Source: Massilia sp. YIM B02769 (GTDB lineage: Bacteria; Pseudomonadota; Gammaproteobacteria; Burkholderiales; Burkholderiaceae_D). From it: a stretch of 64,000 bases of DNA. This document shows, piece after piece, positions 8,484 to 18,000 of this stretch. Location of the stretch: positions 267,561-331,560 of the forward strand of contig NZ_JASNRC010000005.1 in assembly GCF_030411995.1 (NCBI RefSeq), in the 5' to 3' direction. The first letter of the stretch is position 1, and each line of letters starts with the position of its first letter. The translations under genes were made by a program, and so were the position numbers. Below the pieces are notes generated by a model. The model saw only the letters and a list, made by a program, of their open reading frames with translations. It was not told the DNA's origin and searched no databases.

Positions 8484-9659
8484 ATGACCAAAACGGCATT
8501 CCACTGGGACGACCCGCTGCTGCTCGACCAGCAACTGACCGACGAAGAGCGCATGGTGCGCGACGCGGCCGCCGCCTACTGCCAGGACAAGCTGCAGCCG
8601 CGCATCCTCGAGGCCTTCCGCCACGAGACCATGGATACCTCGATCTTCCGCGAGATGGGCGAATTGGGCCTGCTCGGCCCGACCATCCCGGAACAGTACG
8701 GCGGCCCCGGCCTGAACTACGTCGCCTACGGCCTGATCGCGCGCGAAGTCGAGCGCGTGGATTCGGGCTACCGCTCGATGATGAGCGTGCAGTCGTCGCT
8801 CGTCATGGTGCCGATCTACGAGTTCGGTAACGAAGCGACCAAGCAGAAGTACCTGCCGAAGCTGGCGACCGGCGAATGGATCGGTTGCTTCGGCCTGACG
8901 GAACCGAACCACGGTTCGGACCCGGGCTCGATGGTGACCCGTGCGCGCAAGGTAGACGGTGGCTATGCCCTCACCGGCTCGAAGATGTGGATCACGAACT
9001 CGCCGGTGGCGGACGTGTTCGTGGTCTGGGCCAAGGATGACGAAGGCGCGATCCGTGGCTTCGTGCTGGAAAAAGGCTGGGAAGGTTTGTCGGCGCCGGC
9101 GATCCACGGCAAGTTCGGCCTGCGTTCGTCGGTGACCGGCGAGATCGTGATGGACAATGTGTTCTGCCCTGAAGAGAACGCCTTCCCGGACGTGCGCGGC
9201 CTGAAAGGTCCGTTCACCTGCCTGAACTCGGCGCGCTACGGCATCGCCTGGGGTGCGCTCGGCGCGGCGGAAGCCTGCTGGCACACGGCGCGCCAGTACA
9301 CCATGGACCGCAAGCAGTTCGGTAAACCGCTGGCGGCGAACCAGCTGGTGCAAAAGAAACTGGCCGACATGCAGACCGAGATCACGCTCGGCTTGCAAGG
9401 CTGCCTGCGCCTGGGCCGCATGAAAGACGAAGGTACCGCGGCGGTCGAGATCACCTCGATCATGAAACGCAATTCCTGCGGCAAGTCGCTGGACATCGCG
9501 CGTACCGCGCGCGACATGCTGGGAGGGAATGGCATCTCGGACGAGTTCGGAATCATTCGCCACATGGTGAACCTGGAAGTGGTGAATACCTACGAGGGTA
9601 CGCACGATATCCACGCCCTGATCCTGGGACGTGCACAAACCGGTATTGCTGCGTTCTAA
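8484..9659 (+). CDS. gcdH: Glutaryl-CoA dehydrogenase
   Basis: A 391-residue acyl-CoA dehydrogenase-fold flavoenzyme. Features typical of glutaryl-CoA dehydrogenase are visible: [12 protein letters not shown] with the arginine thought to contact the distal carboxylate, [39 protein letters not shown], and the catalytic glutamate in [17 protein letters not shown]. The family oxidises and decarboxylates glutaryl-CoA to crotonyl-CoA in lysine, tryptophan and aromatic catabolism, passing electrons to ETF. The neighbouring ETF-QO and the FadB-like hydratase/dehydrogenase fit the next steps. Closed downstream by a strong terminator. Confidence 0.94.
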   Translation: MTKTAFHWDDPLLLDQQLTDEERMVRDAAAAYCQDKLQPRILEAFRHETMDTSIFREMGELGLLGPTIPEQYGGPGLNYVAYGLIAREVERVDSGYRSMMSVQSSLVMVPIYEFGNEATKQKYLPKLATGEWIGCFGLTEPNHGSDPGSMVTRARKVDGGYALTGSKMWITNSPVADVFVVWAKDDEGAIRGFVLEKGWEGLSAPAIHGKFGLRSSVTGEIVMDNVFCPEENAFPDVRGLKGPFTCLNSARYGIAWGALGAAEACWHTARQYTMDRKQFGKPLAANQLVQKKLADMQTEITLGLQGCLRLGRMKDEGTAAVEITSIMKRNSCGKSLDIARTARDMLGGNGISDEFGIIRHMVNLEVVNTYEGTHDIHALILGRAQTGIAAF

Positions 9660-9672
9660 GCCCTGCCCTACT

Positions 9673-9714
9673 AAAAACGCCGGCTGCGACTTGTGTCGCG
9701 CCGGCGTTTTTTAT
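9673..9714 (+). terminator. Rho-independent terminator after gcdH
   Basis: Stem AAAACGCCGGC (9674-9684) pairs with GCCGGCGTTTT (9700-9710). An inner GCGAC/GTCGC stem closes a TTGT loop, and further Ts follow. It ends the transporter/gcdH transcript. Confidence 0.92.
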
Positions 9715-9798
9715 TTGGGGCTTCAACTCAAACGACGGCGGTGACCCGCGCTGATGCTCCTGGTATGGCTATGGAGGCGATCGCATTCGCAGTCAATG

Positions 9799-10404
9799 CT
9801 AGGTCAACTTCTTGAACACGATATACGCAAGGTAGAGCGAGGTTTCGCGCCACAAGAAATTGCTCCAATAACGCCATGATTGGAAGCGACTCGACGTTGT
9901 GGGTGCCGGCTTTGCGTGCAATCCGATATCGGTCGCCATGCGCATGGCTCTGCGCATATGGAGCGGGTCGCTCACCAAGAGTACCGTGTCCAGCTTCGCC
10001 GCTGCCACCAATTTCTTTGCATTAGTCAGGTTTTGCCAGGTGCTGCGGGATTCGGTGTCGAGCAGGATGGCCTTGGCAGGGATGCCGTGGGCCAGTGCGA
10101 ATTTGCGGCCTACCTCTGCCTCAGTCAGATATCCCGGTTTCGGTGTCCCACCCGTGAAGATGATCCAACGTACCCTTCCGGTCTGGTAGAGAATAAGTGC
10201 TTCGTTGAGACGCTCCCGGTACACAGGAGACGGCTGGTCGCCCCAAGCGGCAGCACCGAGTACCACTGCCGCATCGGCCGGTTCGTCGGAACGTTCATTT
10301 CCAAACTGCGCGACTCGCCAGGCGGCTGCGGCATAGCCCAGCACGACCAACACGAGTACCAGGAAAACGGGCTTGCCCAATACGAGCCATATTTTTGAAA
10401 TCAT
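9799..10404 (-). CDS. YdcF/SanA-family (DUF218) membrane-anchored protein
   Basis: A 201-residue protein if started at ATG 10404 (MISKIWLV...); the frame extends upstream to 10503 but without a membrane-protein-like start. One N-terminal transmembrane helix (about residues 8-25) is followed by a DUF218 domain: DAAVVLGAAAWGDQPSPVYRERL, IIFTGG, and SRSTWQNLTNAKKL, with VSDPLHMRRAMRMA towards the end. In this family these residues line a pocket; the E. coli relative SanA affects envelope permeability, but a reaction is not established. The ribosome binding site is weak. A structured inverted repeat (10434-10491) precedes it. Confidence 0.8.
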   Translation of the reverse strand: MISKIWLVLGKPVFLVLVLVVLGYAAAAWRVAQFGNERSDEPADAAVVLGAAAWGDQPSPVYRERLNEALILYQTGRVRWIIFTGGTPKPGYLTEAEVGRKFALAHGIPAKAILLDTESRSTWQNLTNAKKLVAAAKLDTVLLVSDPLHMRRAMRMATDIGLHAKPAPTTSSRFQSWRYWSNFLWRETSLYLAYIVFKKLT

Positions 10405-10433
10405 TACTTCACTAATTCTAGGAGGCGCACCCC

Positions 10434-10491
10434 CGTTGTCTTTAAACGCGCCAGCTCCTGCGGAGGGCGTTTTCCCCGTGCAAAGACAACG
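10434..10491. repeat. Nested inverted repeat in the leader of the DUF218 gene
   Basis: Outer arms CGTTGTCTTT (10434-10443) and AAAGACAACG (10482-10491) match perfectly. Inner arms AAACGC (10444-10449) and GCGTTT (10467-10472) enclose a small CTCC/GGAG stem. There is no T-tract on either strand. It lies 30 bp upstream of the chosen start at 10404. The rest of 10492-10677 shows nothing recognisable. Confidence 0.5.
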
Positions 10492-10677
10492 TGTAACATG
10501 CACCCCGACGGAGCATCAGGGCCAGGGCCGCGCATGTCGTCATTGTAACAACGCATCGACCCGGCTGCTGAATGAACGATGGTTGCAAGTCCCCACCCTG
10601 CGGTTCAAGGTTTGGCTGAGAAGCACTCCGAACGTCTGTCGGCGGTTGCCATCCAAGGCGAGTTCAGCCAGCGCTCT

Positions 10678-11373
10678 TTATTCTTCGGTCTCGCGCGTCG
10701 GTGCTTTGCCACCTGGGCGGCAAGGACAAGGTTCGGCGTCTTTCGCGGCTGGGTCGTCTGGCATGGGCGAAGAGGCAGAGCGACTGAGAAGTAACTGTTT
10801 CGTTTCTTCGCCTCGTGCCGCGCGTATGGCGCCGCCCTTATGCGAATCGGCGGGCACGCCAGCGTCGAGCAACAAGCGAAGCGCGTCCAGATTCCCTGTC
10901 TTGGCACCTGCCAACAGCAAGACATAGCCGTTATCGACGGCAGCAGCCCAGCGCCGGTTGGTTTTGAGCCGGTATTCCAGCATGTCCCAATTGCCGGTAA
11001 TGATGCTGTGTTCAATCATCCCTTTATCTACCGACTCGTCTGGTTCCAGCGACAGCACATAGCGCTCGCTGATTGGGCGCTGGCCCTTTTCCGTTTCCAT
11101 CTTCGCCAACGCCGCGGCTTGCTCCGGTGTTAAGCGAACGAGTTCCGGATGTCCGTCCACCAAACGCTTGAGCGTCGGCATATCGCGTTCGTGCAGCGCG
11201 TCCAGCGCCTTGATCAGTACCGGCGTTGGAGCCAGCTTGACGATCCCTACATAGGCCACTGCGACCGGAATCCCGATGATGCAAGTCACCCCTTCGCAGG
11301 GCAATTTGTCGGCGCGCGCCGGGCCTGCCAATGCAAGCGCCAGAGACGACGCCATCAGACCGTGAACTGCCAT
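10678..11373 (-). CDS. Secreted ankyrin-repeat-like protein
   Basis: A 231-residue protein from ATG 11373, chosen because it begins with a good Sec signal peptide (MAVHGLMASSLALALAGPARA, cut before DKLP). The middle shows ankyrin-like spacing: IKALDALHERDMPTLKRLVDGHPE and later NGYVLLLAGAKTGNLDALRLLLDAGVPADSHKGGAI. The final ~35 residues are charged and proline-rich with CPC. Ankyrin repeats mediate protein binding; the partner is unknown, and a periplasmic or outer-membrane location is inferred from the signal peptide. It is divergent from the gene at 11594. Confidence 0.7.
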   Translation of the reverse strand: MAVHGLMASSLALALAGPARADKLPCEGVTCIIGIPVAVAYVGIVKLAPTPVLIKALDALHERDMPTLKRLVDGHPELVRLTPEQAAALAKMETEKGQRPISERYVLSLEPDESVDKGMIEHSIITGNWDMLEYRLKTNRRWAAAVDNGYVLLLAGAKTGNLDALRLLLDAGVPADSHKGGAIRAARGEETKQLLLSRSASSPMPDDPAAKDAEPCPCRPGGKAPTRETEE

Positions 11374-11593
11374 CTTTTTTTCATAAGCACCGATAGTCCG
11401 AGTATTGCGGGTTGTCGAGCACAGCGAGCGCCAGTAGATGCGCCTGAATGTATCGTATGGACCCGCTGGCGTCCACTCGTCCCGCATGGCCGATCAGTTT
11501 CTTGGATCGCGTACTCGATTGCTGAAAAAACGTTTTGGACGTACGCTTTTGATGAGCCCGGCAAGATCGCCGACCTACCCATTTTTGCGCCGA

Positions 11594-12625
11594 ATGAGAC
11601 CATACTTTCACGTGTTGCTCGCCTGCCTGGCGATAAGTCCCCTTGCTTGCGAGGCAAGCGAAGACTACCTGAGCGCGCCTGACCGCATCGAATGGATTGG
11701 GGGCGCGCTATATGACGGCGTTTTCGGCGACGGCACCGGTTTCCAGATGGAGCTTGGCTATCCGTTCCCGCCCAATCGAGGCGGCGCGGCCGGCACCAAG
11801 TTTCATCCCTCTTACTGGTATCCAAAGTTTTACCAGGGTAGCCCGATTCCGCTGGGAGGCTTCGAATATGCGGGTAATCCGATGCCCTTGGTGCGAAGCG
11901 TTCCAGACAAGTGCTACCACCGCGACGAGGAATACTTTTCTATCAGCCTGGCCCCGGATATGGCCACGGGAAACGGGCACTGGAAATCGGTAAGTCTGAA
12001 CAAGGAGCTGGACTTTTCCTTGCAACGGGAAGTGGTTTATAAAAGCATACTGGTACGGCGCCCGTTTCGCAATCGACTTACCGGCCACGAAGAGGCGGCA
12101 AACGCCTTCGAATATTCGGCAGTCTTTCCCGTGGTGGGCGAAGCCGAAGCCGATGCATGGATACGCGAACAGGCGCGCATTTGCGAACACGACCGGCAGT
12201 GTCTCAATCGCATTCGCATTACGTGGAAGTCCAGAACGCTGTTGTCGATCCATGCTGCCGTATCAGGCTACAACAGGGATGCCCCCAGCAGCGAAAGTTA
12301 CGAGCTGACCCGCCATTATCAGCTCAAGGACGGGCATTTGTTGCCACTTGACTTCGCGTCCTTCATCAAGCCGGATCGGGTCTGCCGCGCCAGGATGTCG
12401 AAAGCAATCGTGGCCAGCCTGCGTGCGCGCAAGGCACCGTGGGCTGCCAAGGCAGGATTGAAAGACGGTCAGGAACCTGCGTTTACACCAACGCCCACCG
12501 GCATCGCGTTTCACTTCGATTGGTCGGAAGTAAAAGGTGATGCAGAAGGCGAGGCGTCGGCATTTGTCGCGCTCAAGCCGAATGACCCTTGCGTCCTGTT
12601 TTTGCCGGCGTACGACAAAGGCTGA
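11594..12625 (+). CDS. Secreted protein with a DUF3298/RsiV-like C-terminus
   Basis: A 343-residue protein from ATG 11594, where a signal peptide (MRPYFHVLLACLAISPLACEA) begins; the frame is open upstream to 11438 without a plausible start. The C-terminal third resembles the DUF3298 region of RsiV-type proteins: YELTRHYQLKDGHLLPLDFASFI, then FTPTPTGIAFHFDWSEV. This similarity is by eye and moderate. The N-terminal half (Tyr/Pro-rich, with GALYDGVFGDGTGFQMELGYPFPP) is not recognised. Probably periplasmic; function unknown. Its codon use is less GC-rich than the metabolic genes around it, as in its two left-hand neighbours. Confidence 0.6.
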   Translation: MRPYFHVLLACLAISPLACEASEDYLSAPDRIEWIGGALYDGVFGDGTGFQMELGYPFPPNRGGAAGTKFHPSYWYPKFYQGSPIPLGGFEYAGNPMPLVRSVPDKCYHRDEEYFSISLAPDMATGNGHWKSVSLNKELDFSLQREVVYKSILVRRPFRNRLTGHEEAANAFEYSAVFPVVGEAEADAWIREQARICEHDRQCLNRIRITWKSRTLLSIHAAVSGYNRDAPSSESYELTRHYQLKDGHLLPLDFASFIKPDRVCRARMSKAIVASLRARKAPWAAKAGLKDGQEPAFTPTPTGIAFHFDWSEVKGDAEGEASAFVALKPNDPCVLFLPAYDKG

Positions 12626-12778
12626 ACCCTGGGATCGAGGTGGTGCAAATCCGCACCGATTCGATCCATCCAGCAACAAATACCCGATACCGGTCAGAGG
12701 AGCAGGTTCCGTAGCGGCCGGTTGTTGCGCTATCATTGCGCCCTTTGTCCATACAAGCTGTCCACCCAAGGTAACAAC

Positions 12779-13459
12779 GTGTTCGATGTCCTCACCCTCG
12801 ACGTAGACGCCGCCATCAAGACCCTCGTGCTCACGCTCGACTTGGTCGGCACCTTCGTCTTCGCTCTCTCCGGCGCCACGGCCGGCGCGCGCCGCCGCCT
12901 CGATATCTTCGGCGTGCTAGTGCTTTCTTTCGTGGCCGCCAACTCGGGCGGTATCGTGCGCGACCTGCTGATCGGCGCCACGCCCCCTGCGGCAATCAGC
13001 GACTGGCGCTACCTGGCCGTCTCGCTGCTGGCCGGCGTAGTGATCTTCTTCTGGTACCCCATCATTAACCGCCTGCAAAGCCCGGTGCTGTTCTTCGATG
13101 CGGTCGGCCTGGCCCTGTTCTGCGTGGCCGGTTCGCAAAAGGCGCTGGTGTTCGGGCTGGAGCCGATGATGGCGGCACTATTGGGGATGCTGACCGGGAT
13201 CGGCGGCGGCATCGCGCGCGACGTTCTGCTGTCGAACGTGCCAGGAGTCTTCAGGTCGGATATCTATGCGGTAGCAGCGCTGGCCGGCGCCAGCGTGGTG
13301 GTCATCGGCCACGTGCTGGGCTGGCCGACTACGATCACCGCTTGCGCCGGTGCGGCGCTGTGCCTGGGATTGCGCCTGGCGGCGATCCGCTACGGCTGGC
13401 ATTTGCCGACGGCGCGCTGGCCGGAGAAGACCGAAGCGCACCGCGACGAAGAGCGTTAA
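12779..13459 (+). CDS. TRIC-type (UPF0126/YicG-like) seven-helix membrane protein
   Basis: A 226-residue polytopic membrane protein. I chose GTG at 12779 because AAGG sits 8 bp upstream and the preceding in-frame residues (from 12722) are not protein-like. The sequence is built of two repeats, each with a glycine-rich motif: ALSGATAGARRRLDIFGVLVLSFVAANSGGIVRDLLIG and GLEPMMAALLGMLTGIGGGIARDVLLSNVP. These are the signature of the UPF0126/TRIC family, whose prokaryotic members form trimeric cation channels. It converges with the nitroreductase gene, sharing a 4-bp TTAA as both stop codons (13456-13459). Confidence 0.88.
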   Translation: MFDVLTLDVDAAIKTLVLTLDLVGTFVFALSGATAGARRRLDIFGVLVLSFVAANSGGIVRDLLIGATPPAAISDWRYLAVSLLAGVVIFFWYPIINRLQSPVLFFDAVGLALFCVAGSQKALVFGLEPMMAALLGMLTGIGGGIARDVLLSNVPGVFRSDIYAVAALAGASVVVIGHVLGWPTTITACAGAALCLGLRLAAIRYGWHLPTARWPEKTEAHRDEER

Positions 13460-14034
13460 AGCGTCGTCACGAAGTCCGCAGGCTGCGGCCGTTCGCGCGG
13501 CGGCCGTGGCTCGCTGGCCGTGCCGAACGCAACGAAGCAGATCGCCCGCTCGTGCGGCGCCAGGCGCAGCAAGTCGCGCATACCTTGCGAACCCATCGCC
13601 GCGCCGCTCGCCAGGCCACTGGAATAACCCGTAGCCTGCGCCGCAATCAGCATGTTCTGCACCGCGCAGCCAAGCGACACCAGCTTCTCGGCAGCCGGCA
13701 CCTTGTTCGCTTCAGGCGCGTCCACCAGCACCGCCACCACCAGGCAAGGCGCATGAAAAGCCTTCTCACGCGCCCGCGCACGTACCGTCTCATCGCTGTC
13801 CGGATCGCGCTCGGCCAAGGCCTGCGCAAACACCTCACCTAGATCGGCACGCCGCGCCGATGGCACCACGATGAAGCGCCACGGCTGCAACTGCCCATGA
13901 TCCGGCCCCTGCGCCGCCGCCTCAAAGATGCGTTCGAGCGACACCGCATCCGGCCCCGGTGCAATCAAACGCCGCGGCGGATAATTGCGCCGCCCCGCCA
14001 GCGCCGTCCACAACGCCTGGTCCACCGCCCTCAC
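13456..14034 (-). CDS. Nitroreductase-family flavoprotein
   Basis: A 192-residue protein when started at GTG 14034, which overlaps the fdhD stop (GTGA at 14034-14031) and so is translationally coupled to fdhD. N-terminal motif LAGRRNYPPRRL is followed by AAAQGPDHGQLQPWRFIVV, the FMN/NAD(P)H-binding start of small nitroreductases of the YdjA type. Later GCAVQNMLIAAQATGYSSGLASG is the family's second flavin-binding stretch. It likely reduces nitro- or quinone-type compounds with NAD(P)H. Physiological substrate unknown. Co-transcription with fdhD is notable, but a role in formate metabolism is only inference. Confidence 0.88.
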   Translation of the reverse strand: MRAVDQALWTALAGRRNYPPRRLIAPGPDAVSLERIFEAAAQGPDHGQLQPWRFIVVPSARRADLGEVFAQALAERDPDSDETVRARAREKAFHAPCLVVAVLVDAPEANKVPAAEKLVSLGCAVQNMLIAAQATGYSSGLASGAAMGSQGMRDLLRLAPHERAICFVAFGTASEPRPPRERPQPADFVTTL

Positions 14035-14879
14035 GCCCCGGCCTCGACATCGAGGCCGAGATGCTGCGGATGCGTATAGCAAACGAAGTCGCGCCCGCGC
14101 GCAAACGCGAGCAAGGTCATGCCGGCCCGCTCGGCCAGTTCGACAGCCGCCAGCGTCGGCGCCGACATCCCGACCAGCGCCGGCACCCCGGCCACGATGG
14201 CCTTCTGCGCCATCTCGAAACTGACCCGGCTAGTGATGAGGAAGAACCCGTCTTCTGGCGACGCTTTACCGCGCGCCATGGCCCCAATCACCTTGTCCAG
14301 CGCATTGTGGCGGCCGACATCTTCCCGCACGATACGCAACGAACCATCCATCCCGCACCAGGCCGCCGCATGCGCAGCGCCAGTCAAACGCGTTAGCTGC
14401 TGCTCAGCACCGATCAACCCCAAGGCCTTGCGCACCCCGGCAGCATGGAAACCGACCGCCGGCGCCAGCACGCGCTCGGGCCGCCGCACCTGCTCCAGGC
14501 TATCCACCCCGCACAAGCCGCAGCCCGTCCGCCCGGCCAACGTCCGCCGCCTTTCCTTCAACCCGACAAACGCCGAAGACGCGATCTCCAGCTGTACCGC
14601 AATCCCCTGCCCGCCCTGCTCCACCTCGATCCCATAGCAGGCAGCCGCGGAATCGATGATCCCTTCGCTCAGCGAAAACCCAAGTGCAAAGTCTTCCAGG
14701 TCGGCTGGCGTCGCCATCATCACCGCATGCGAAAGCCCGTTGTAAACCAGCGCCACCGGCACTTCGTCGACCACCATATCGGCGGTCTCGGCCAGTACGC
14801 CGCCACGCATGCGCAGCACCCCACGCGAGCGCGCAGTCGGCATGGAAACGTCCTCTTCCGAATCGATCAGATTTGTCAT
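14031..14879 (-). CDS. fdhD: Formate dehydrogenase accessory sulfurtransferase FdhD
   Basis: A 282-residue protein from ATG 14879. Contains the FdhD hallmark pair of cysteines in GRTGCGLCGVDSLEQV (about residue 120), which shuttles sulfur from IscS to the molybdenum cofactor, and downstream ALDKVIGAMARGKASPEDGFFLITSRVSFEMAQKA. Formate dehydrogenase is inactive without this step. It is divergent from the formate dehydrogenase operon; its start codon sits inside the predicted promoter of that operon, and no Shine-Dalgarno sequence is visible ahead of it. Its stop overlaps the start of the nitroreductase gene. Confidence 0.95.
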   Translation of the reverse strand: MTNLIDSEEDVSMPTARSRGVLRMRGGVLAETADMVVDEVPVALVYNGLSHAVMMATPADLEDFALGFSLSEGIIDSAAACYGIEVEQGGQGIAVQLEIASSAFVGLKERRRTLAGRTGCGLCGVDSLEQVRRPERVLAPAVGFHAAGVRKALGLIGAEQQLTRLTGAAHAAAWCGMDGSLRIVREDVGRHNALDKVIGAMARGKASPEDGFFLITSRVSFEMAQKAIVAGVPALVGMSAPTLAAVELAERAGMTLLAFARGRDFVCYTHPQHLGLDVEAGA

Positions 14880-14909
14880 TTTTTTAACGCAACCGTATAA
14901 AATTGCGTT
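14873..14909 (+). promoter_or_regulatory. Promoter of the formate dehydrogenase operon with an overlapping inverted repeat
   Basis: TTGTCA (14873-14878) and TATAAA (14896-14901) are 17 bp apart, each one base from the sigma-70 consensus. Start of transcription would be near 14908, giving a leader of about 125 nt before fdhA. An inverted repeat AACGCAA (14886-14892) / TTGCGTT (14903-14909) straddles the -10 element, as a repressor site would. The same repeat lies just upstream of the divergent fdhD start. Confidence 0.65.
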
Positions 14910-15033
14910 TCAAGCATTGTGGAAACTACGTATTTGAGCAGATTAGAGCATTTATTCGTCAATTTTAGCATTCGTTGCTGGAAGCCAAAGGTGTAAGCTT
15001 CGCCTCTCGTATTTCCTGTGAGAAGGATCTTTG

Positions 15034-18000
15034 ATGAACCAGATGTCTCGCCGCCAGTTCCTGAAGGTTTCTGGCGCCACCATCGCGGGTTCGAGCCTGG
15101 CGCTGCTCGGCTTTGCTCCGGCTACGGCACTTGCCGAAGTCCGGCAGTACAAGCTCGCCCGCACCACCGAAACCCGTCAAACCTGCCCGTACTGCTCCGT
15201 CGGTTGCGGCATCCTGATGTACGGCCTTGGCGATGGCGCCAAGAACGCCGCCGCATCCATTATCCACATCGAGGGCGACCCCGACCACCCGGTCAACCGC
15301 GGCACCCTGTGCCCGAAGGGCGCTTCCCTGGTGGACTTCATCCACAGCCCGAGCCGCCTGCTCGAGCCGGAATACCGCAAGCCGGGCGGCACCGAATGGA
15401 CCAAGATTTCCTGGGACCAGGCGCTGGACCGCATCGCCACGCTGATGAAGGAAGACCGCGACGCCAACTTCATCGAGAAGACGGCAGACGGCAAGGTCGT
15501 GAACCGCTGGCTGACCACCGGCATGCTGGCCGCTTCGGCCGGCAGCAACGAAACCGGATACATCACCCACAAGACCGTGCGGTCTTTGGGCATGCTGACA
15601 TTCGATAACCAGGCGCGTGTTTGACACGGTCCGACGGTGGCAGGTCTTGCCCCGACGTTTGGCCGTGGAGCGATGACGAATCACTGGGTCGACATCAAGA
15701 ATGCAGATGTCATCCTCGTCATGGGCGGCAATGCCGCTGAAGCACACCCTTGTGGTTTCAAATGGGTCACCGAAGCAAAGGCCCACAATAAAGCGAAGCT
15801 GGTCGTGGTCGACCCGCGCTTTACCCGTACCGCGTCCGTTGCAGACTATTACGTCGCGACGCGTACCGGCACGGACATCGTGTTCCTGGGCGCGATCGTC
15901 AACTATCTGCTGACGACCGACAAGATCCAGCATGAATACGTCCGCAATTACACGGACATGCCTTTCATCGTGCGCGAAGATTTCGCCTTCAATGACGGCA
16001 TCTATTCCGGCTACGACGAAGCCGCCGGGAAATACACCGACAAATCGAGCTGGAACTACGAGATCGGCGAAGATGGTTACGCCAAGGTCGACCCGACCCT
16101 GAGCCACCCGCGCTGCGTGTACCAGCTGATGAAGAAACACTATTCCCGTTACACGACGGAGATGGTGGAAAAGATTTGCGGCGTCTCGCCTGCGCAGTTC
16201 CAGAAGGTTGCCGATGCCCTGGCGTCGACCGCCGTGCCTGGCCGCGCCGGTACCATTTTGTACGCACTGGGCTGGACCCACCACTCCACCGGCGCCCAGA
16301 CCATTCGCCTCGGCGCCATGGTCCAGCTGCTGCTGGGTAACATGGGTATCGCCGGCGGCGGCATGAACGCGCTGCGCGGCCACTCGAACATCCAGGGCTT
16401 GACCGACCTCGGCCTGATGTCGAACCTGCTGCCGGGCTACATGACACTGCCGAACGAAGCCGAACAGGACTTCGACGCCTACATCAAGGCGCGTGCACCG
16501 CAGGCCCTGCGTCCTAACCAGCTCAGCTACTGGAGCAACTACAAGAAGTTCCACGTCTCCTTCATGAAGTCGTGGTGGGGCGATGCTGCGACCCAGGAAA
16601 ACAACTTCGCCTTCGACTACCTGCCGAAGCTGGACAAGCCCTACGATCTGCTGCAAGCCATCGAGCTGATGAACCAGGGCAAGATGAACGGTTACATCTG
16701 CCAGGGCTTCAACGTGCTGGCATCGGCGCCGAACAAGGCCAAGGTGCAGGCCGGTCTGTCGAAGCTGAAGTTCCTGGTCGTGATGGACCCGCTGGAAACG
16801 GAAACGGCCGAGTTCTGGAAGTCGCATGGCGAATTCCACGACGTCGACCCGACGCAGATCCAGACCGAAGTGTTCCGCCTGCCGACCACCTGCTTCGCCG
16901 AAGAACGCGGCTCGCTGGTCTCGTCCTCGCGCGTGCTGCAGTGGCACTGGCAAGGCGCGGAGCCGCCGGGCAAGGCACGTTCGGACATCGAGATCATGTC
17001 GGAACTGTTCCTGCGCATGAAGGGCGCCTACCAGAAGGATGGCGGCAAGTTCCCGGATCCGATCCTGAACCTGACCTGGAACTACGCCCGTCCGCACAGC
17101 CCGACCCCGGAAGAACTCGCGATGGAGTTCAACGGCAAGGCGCTGGCCGACGTGTTCGACCCGAAAGACCCGACCAAGGTGTTGGCGAAAAAGGGCGAGC
17201 AGCTGGCAGGCTTCGCGCAACTGCGCGACGACGGTTCCACCGCCTCGGGCTGCTGGATCTTCGCGGGTTCGTGGACGCAAGCCGGTAACCAAATGGGCCG
17301 CCGCGACAACAGCGACCCGACCGGCATCGGCAATACGCTGAACTGGGCCTGGGCCTGGCCAGCGAACCGCCGCGTGCTGTACAACCGCGCGTCCTGCGAT
17401 ACGCAGGGCAAGCCGTTCGACCCGACCAGGAAACTGATCGGCTGGAACGGTGCGGCCTGGACCGGCGCCGACGTGCCCGACTTCAAGGTCGACGAGAACC
17501 CGGTGGGCGGCATGAACCCGTTCATCATGAATGCCGAAGGCGTGGCGCGCTTCTTCGCCCGCGGCATGATGAACGAGGGTCCCTTCCCCGAGCACTACGA
17601 GCCGTTCGAGAATCCGGTTGGCAAGAACCTGATGCACCCGAACAATGCCCGTGCGACCAGCAACCCTGGCGCGCGCGTGTTCCCGGAAGACCGCAAGCAG
17701 ATGGGCACGGCGGCCGAGTTCCCGATCGTGGCGACCACCTATCGCCTGACCGAGCACTTCCACACCTGGACCAAGCATGCTCGCCTGAACGCGATCATCC
17801 AGCCGGAACAGTTCGTGGAAATCGGCGAAGCGCACGCCAAGACGATTGGCGTGGTGGCCGGCGACCATGTGAAAGTGACGTCGAAACGGGGCTCGATCAT
17901 CGCGAAGTGCATCGTCACCAAGCGGATCAAGGCCCTGAAAATCGACGGCAAGGAAACCTTCACCATCGGTATCCCGATTCACTTTGGCTTCAAGGGACTG

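Noticed and set aside
12632..12665. Inverted repeat (GATCGA...TCGATC) after the 11594 gene as a terminator
   Set aside because: Short interrupted arms and no T-run; not strong enough to call.
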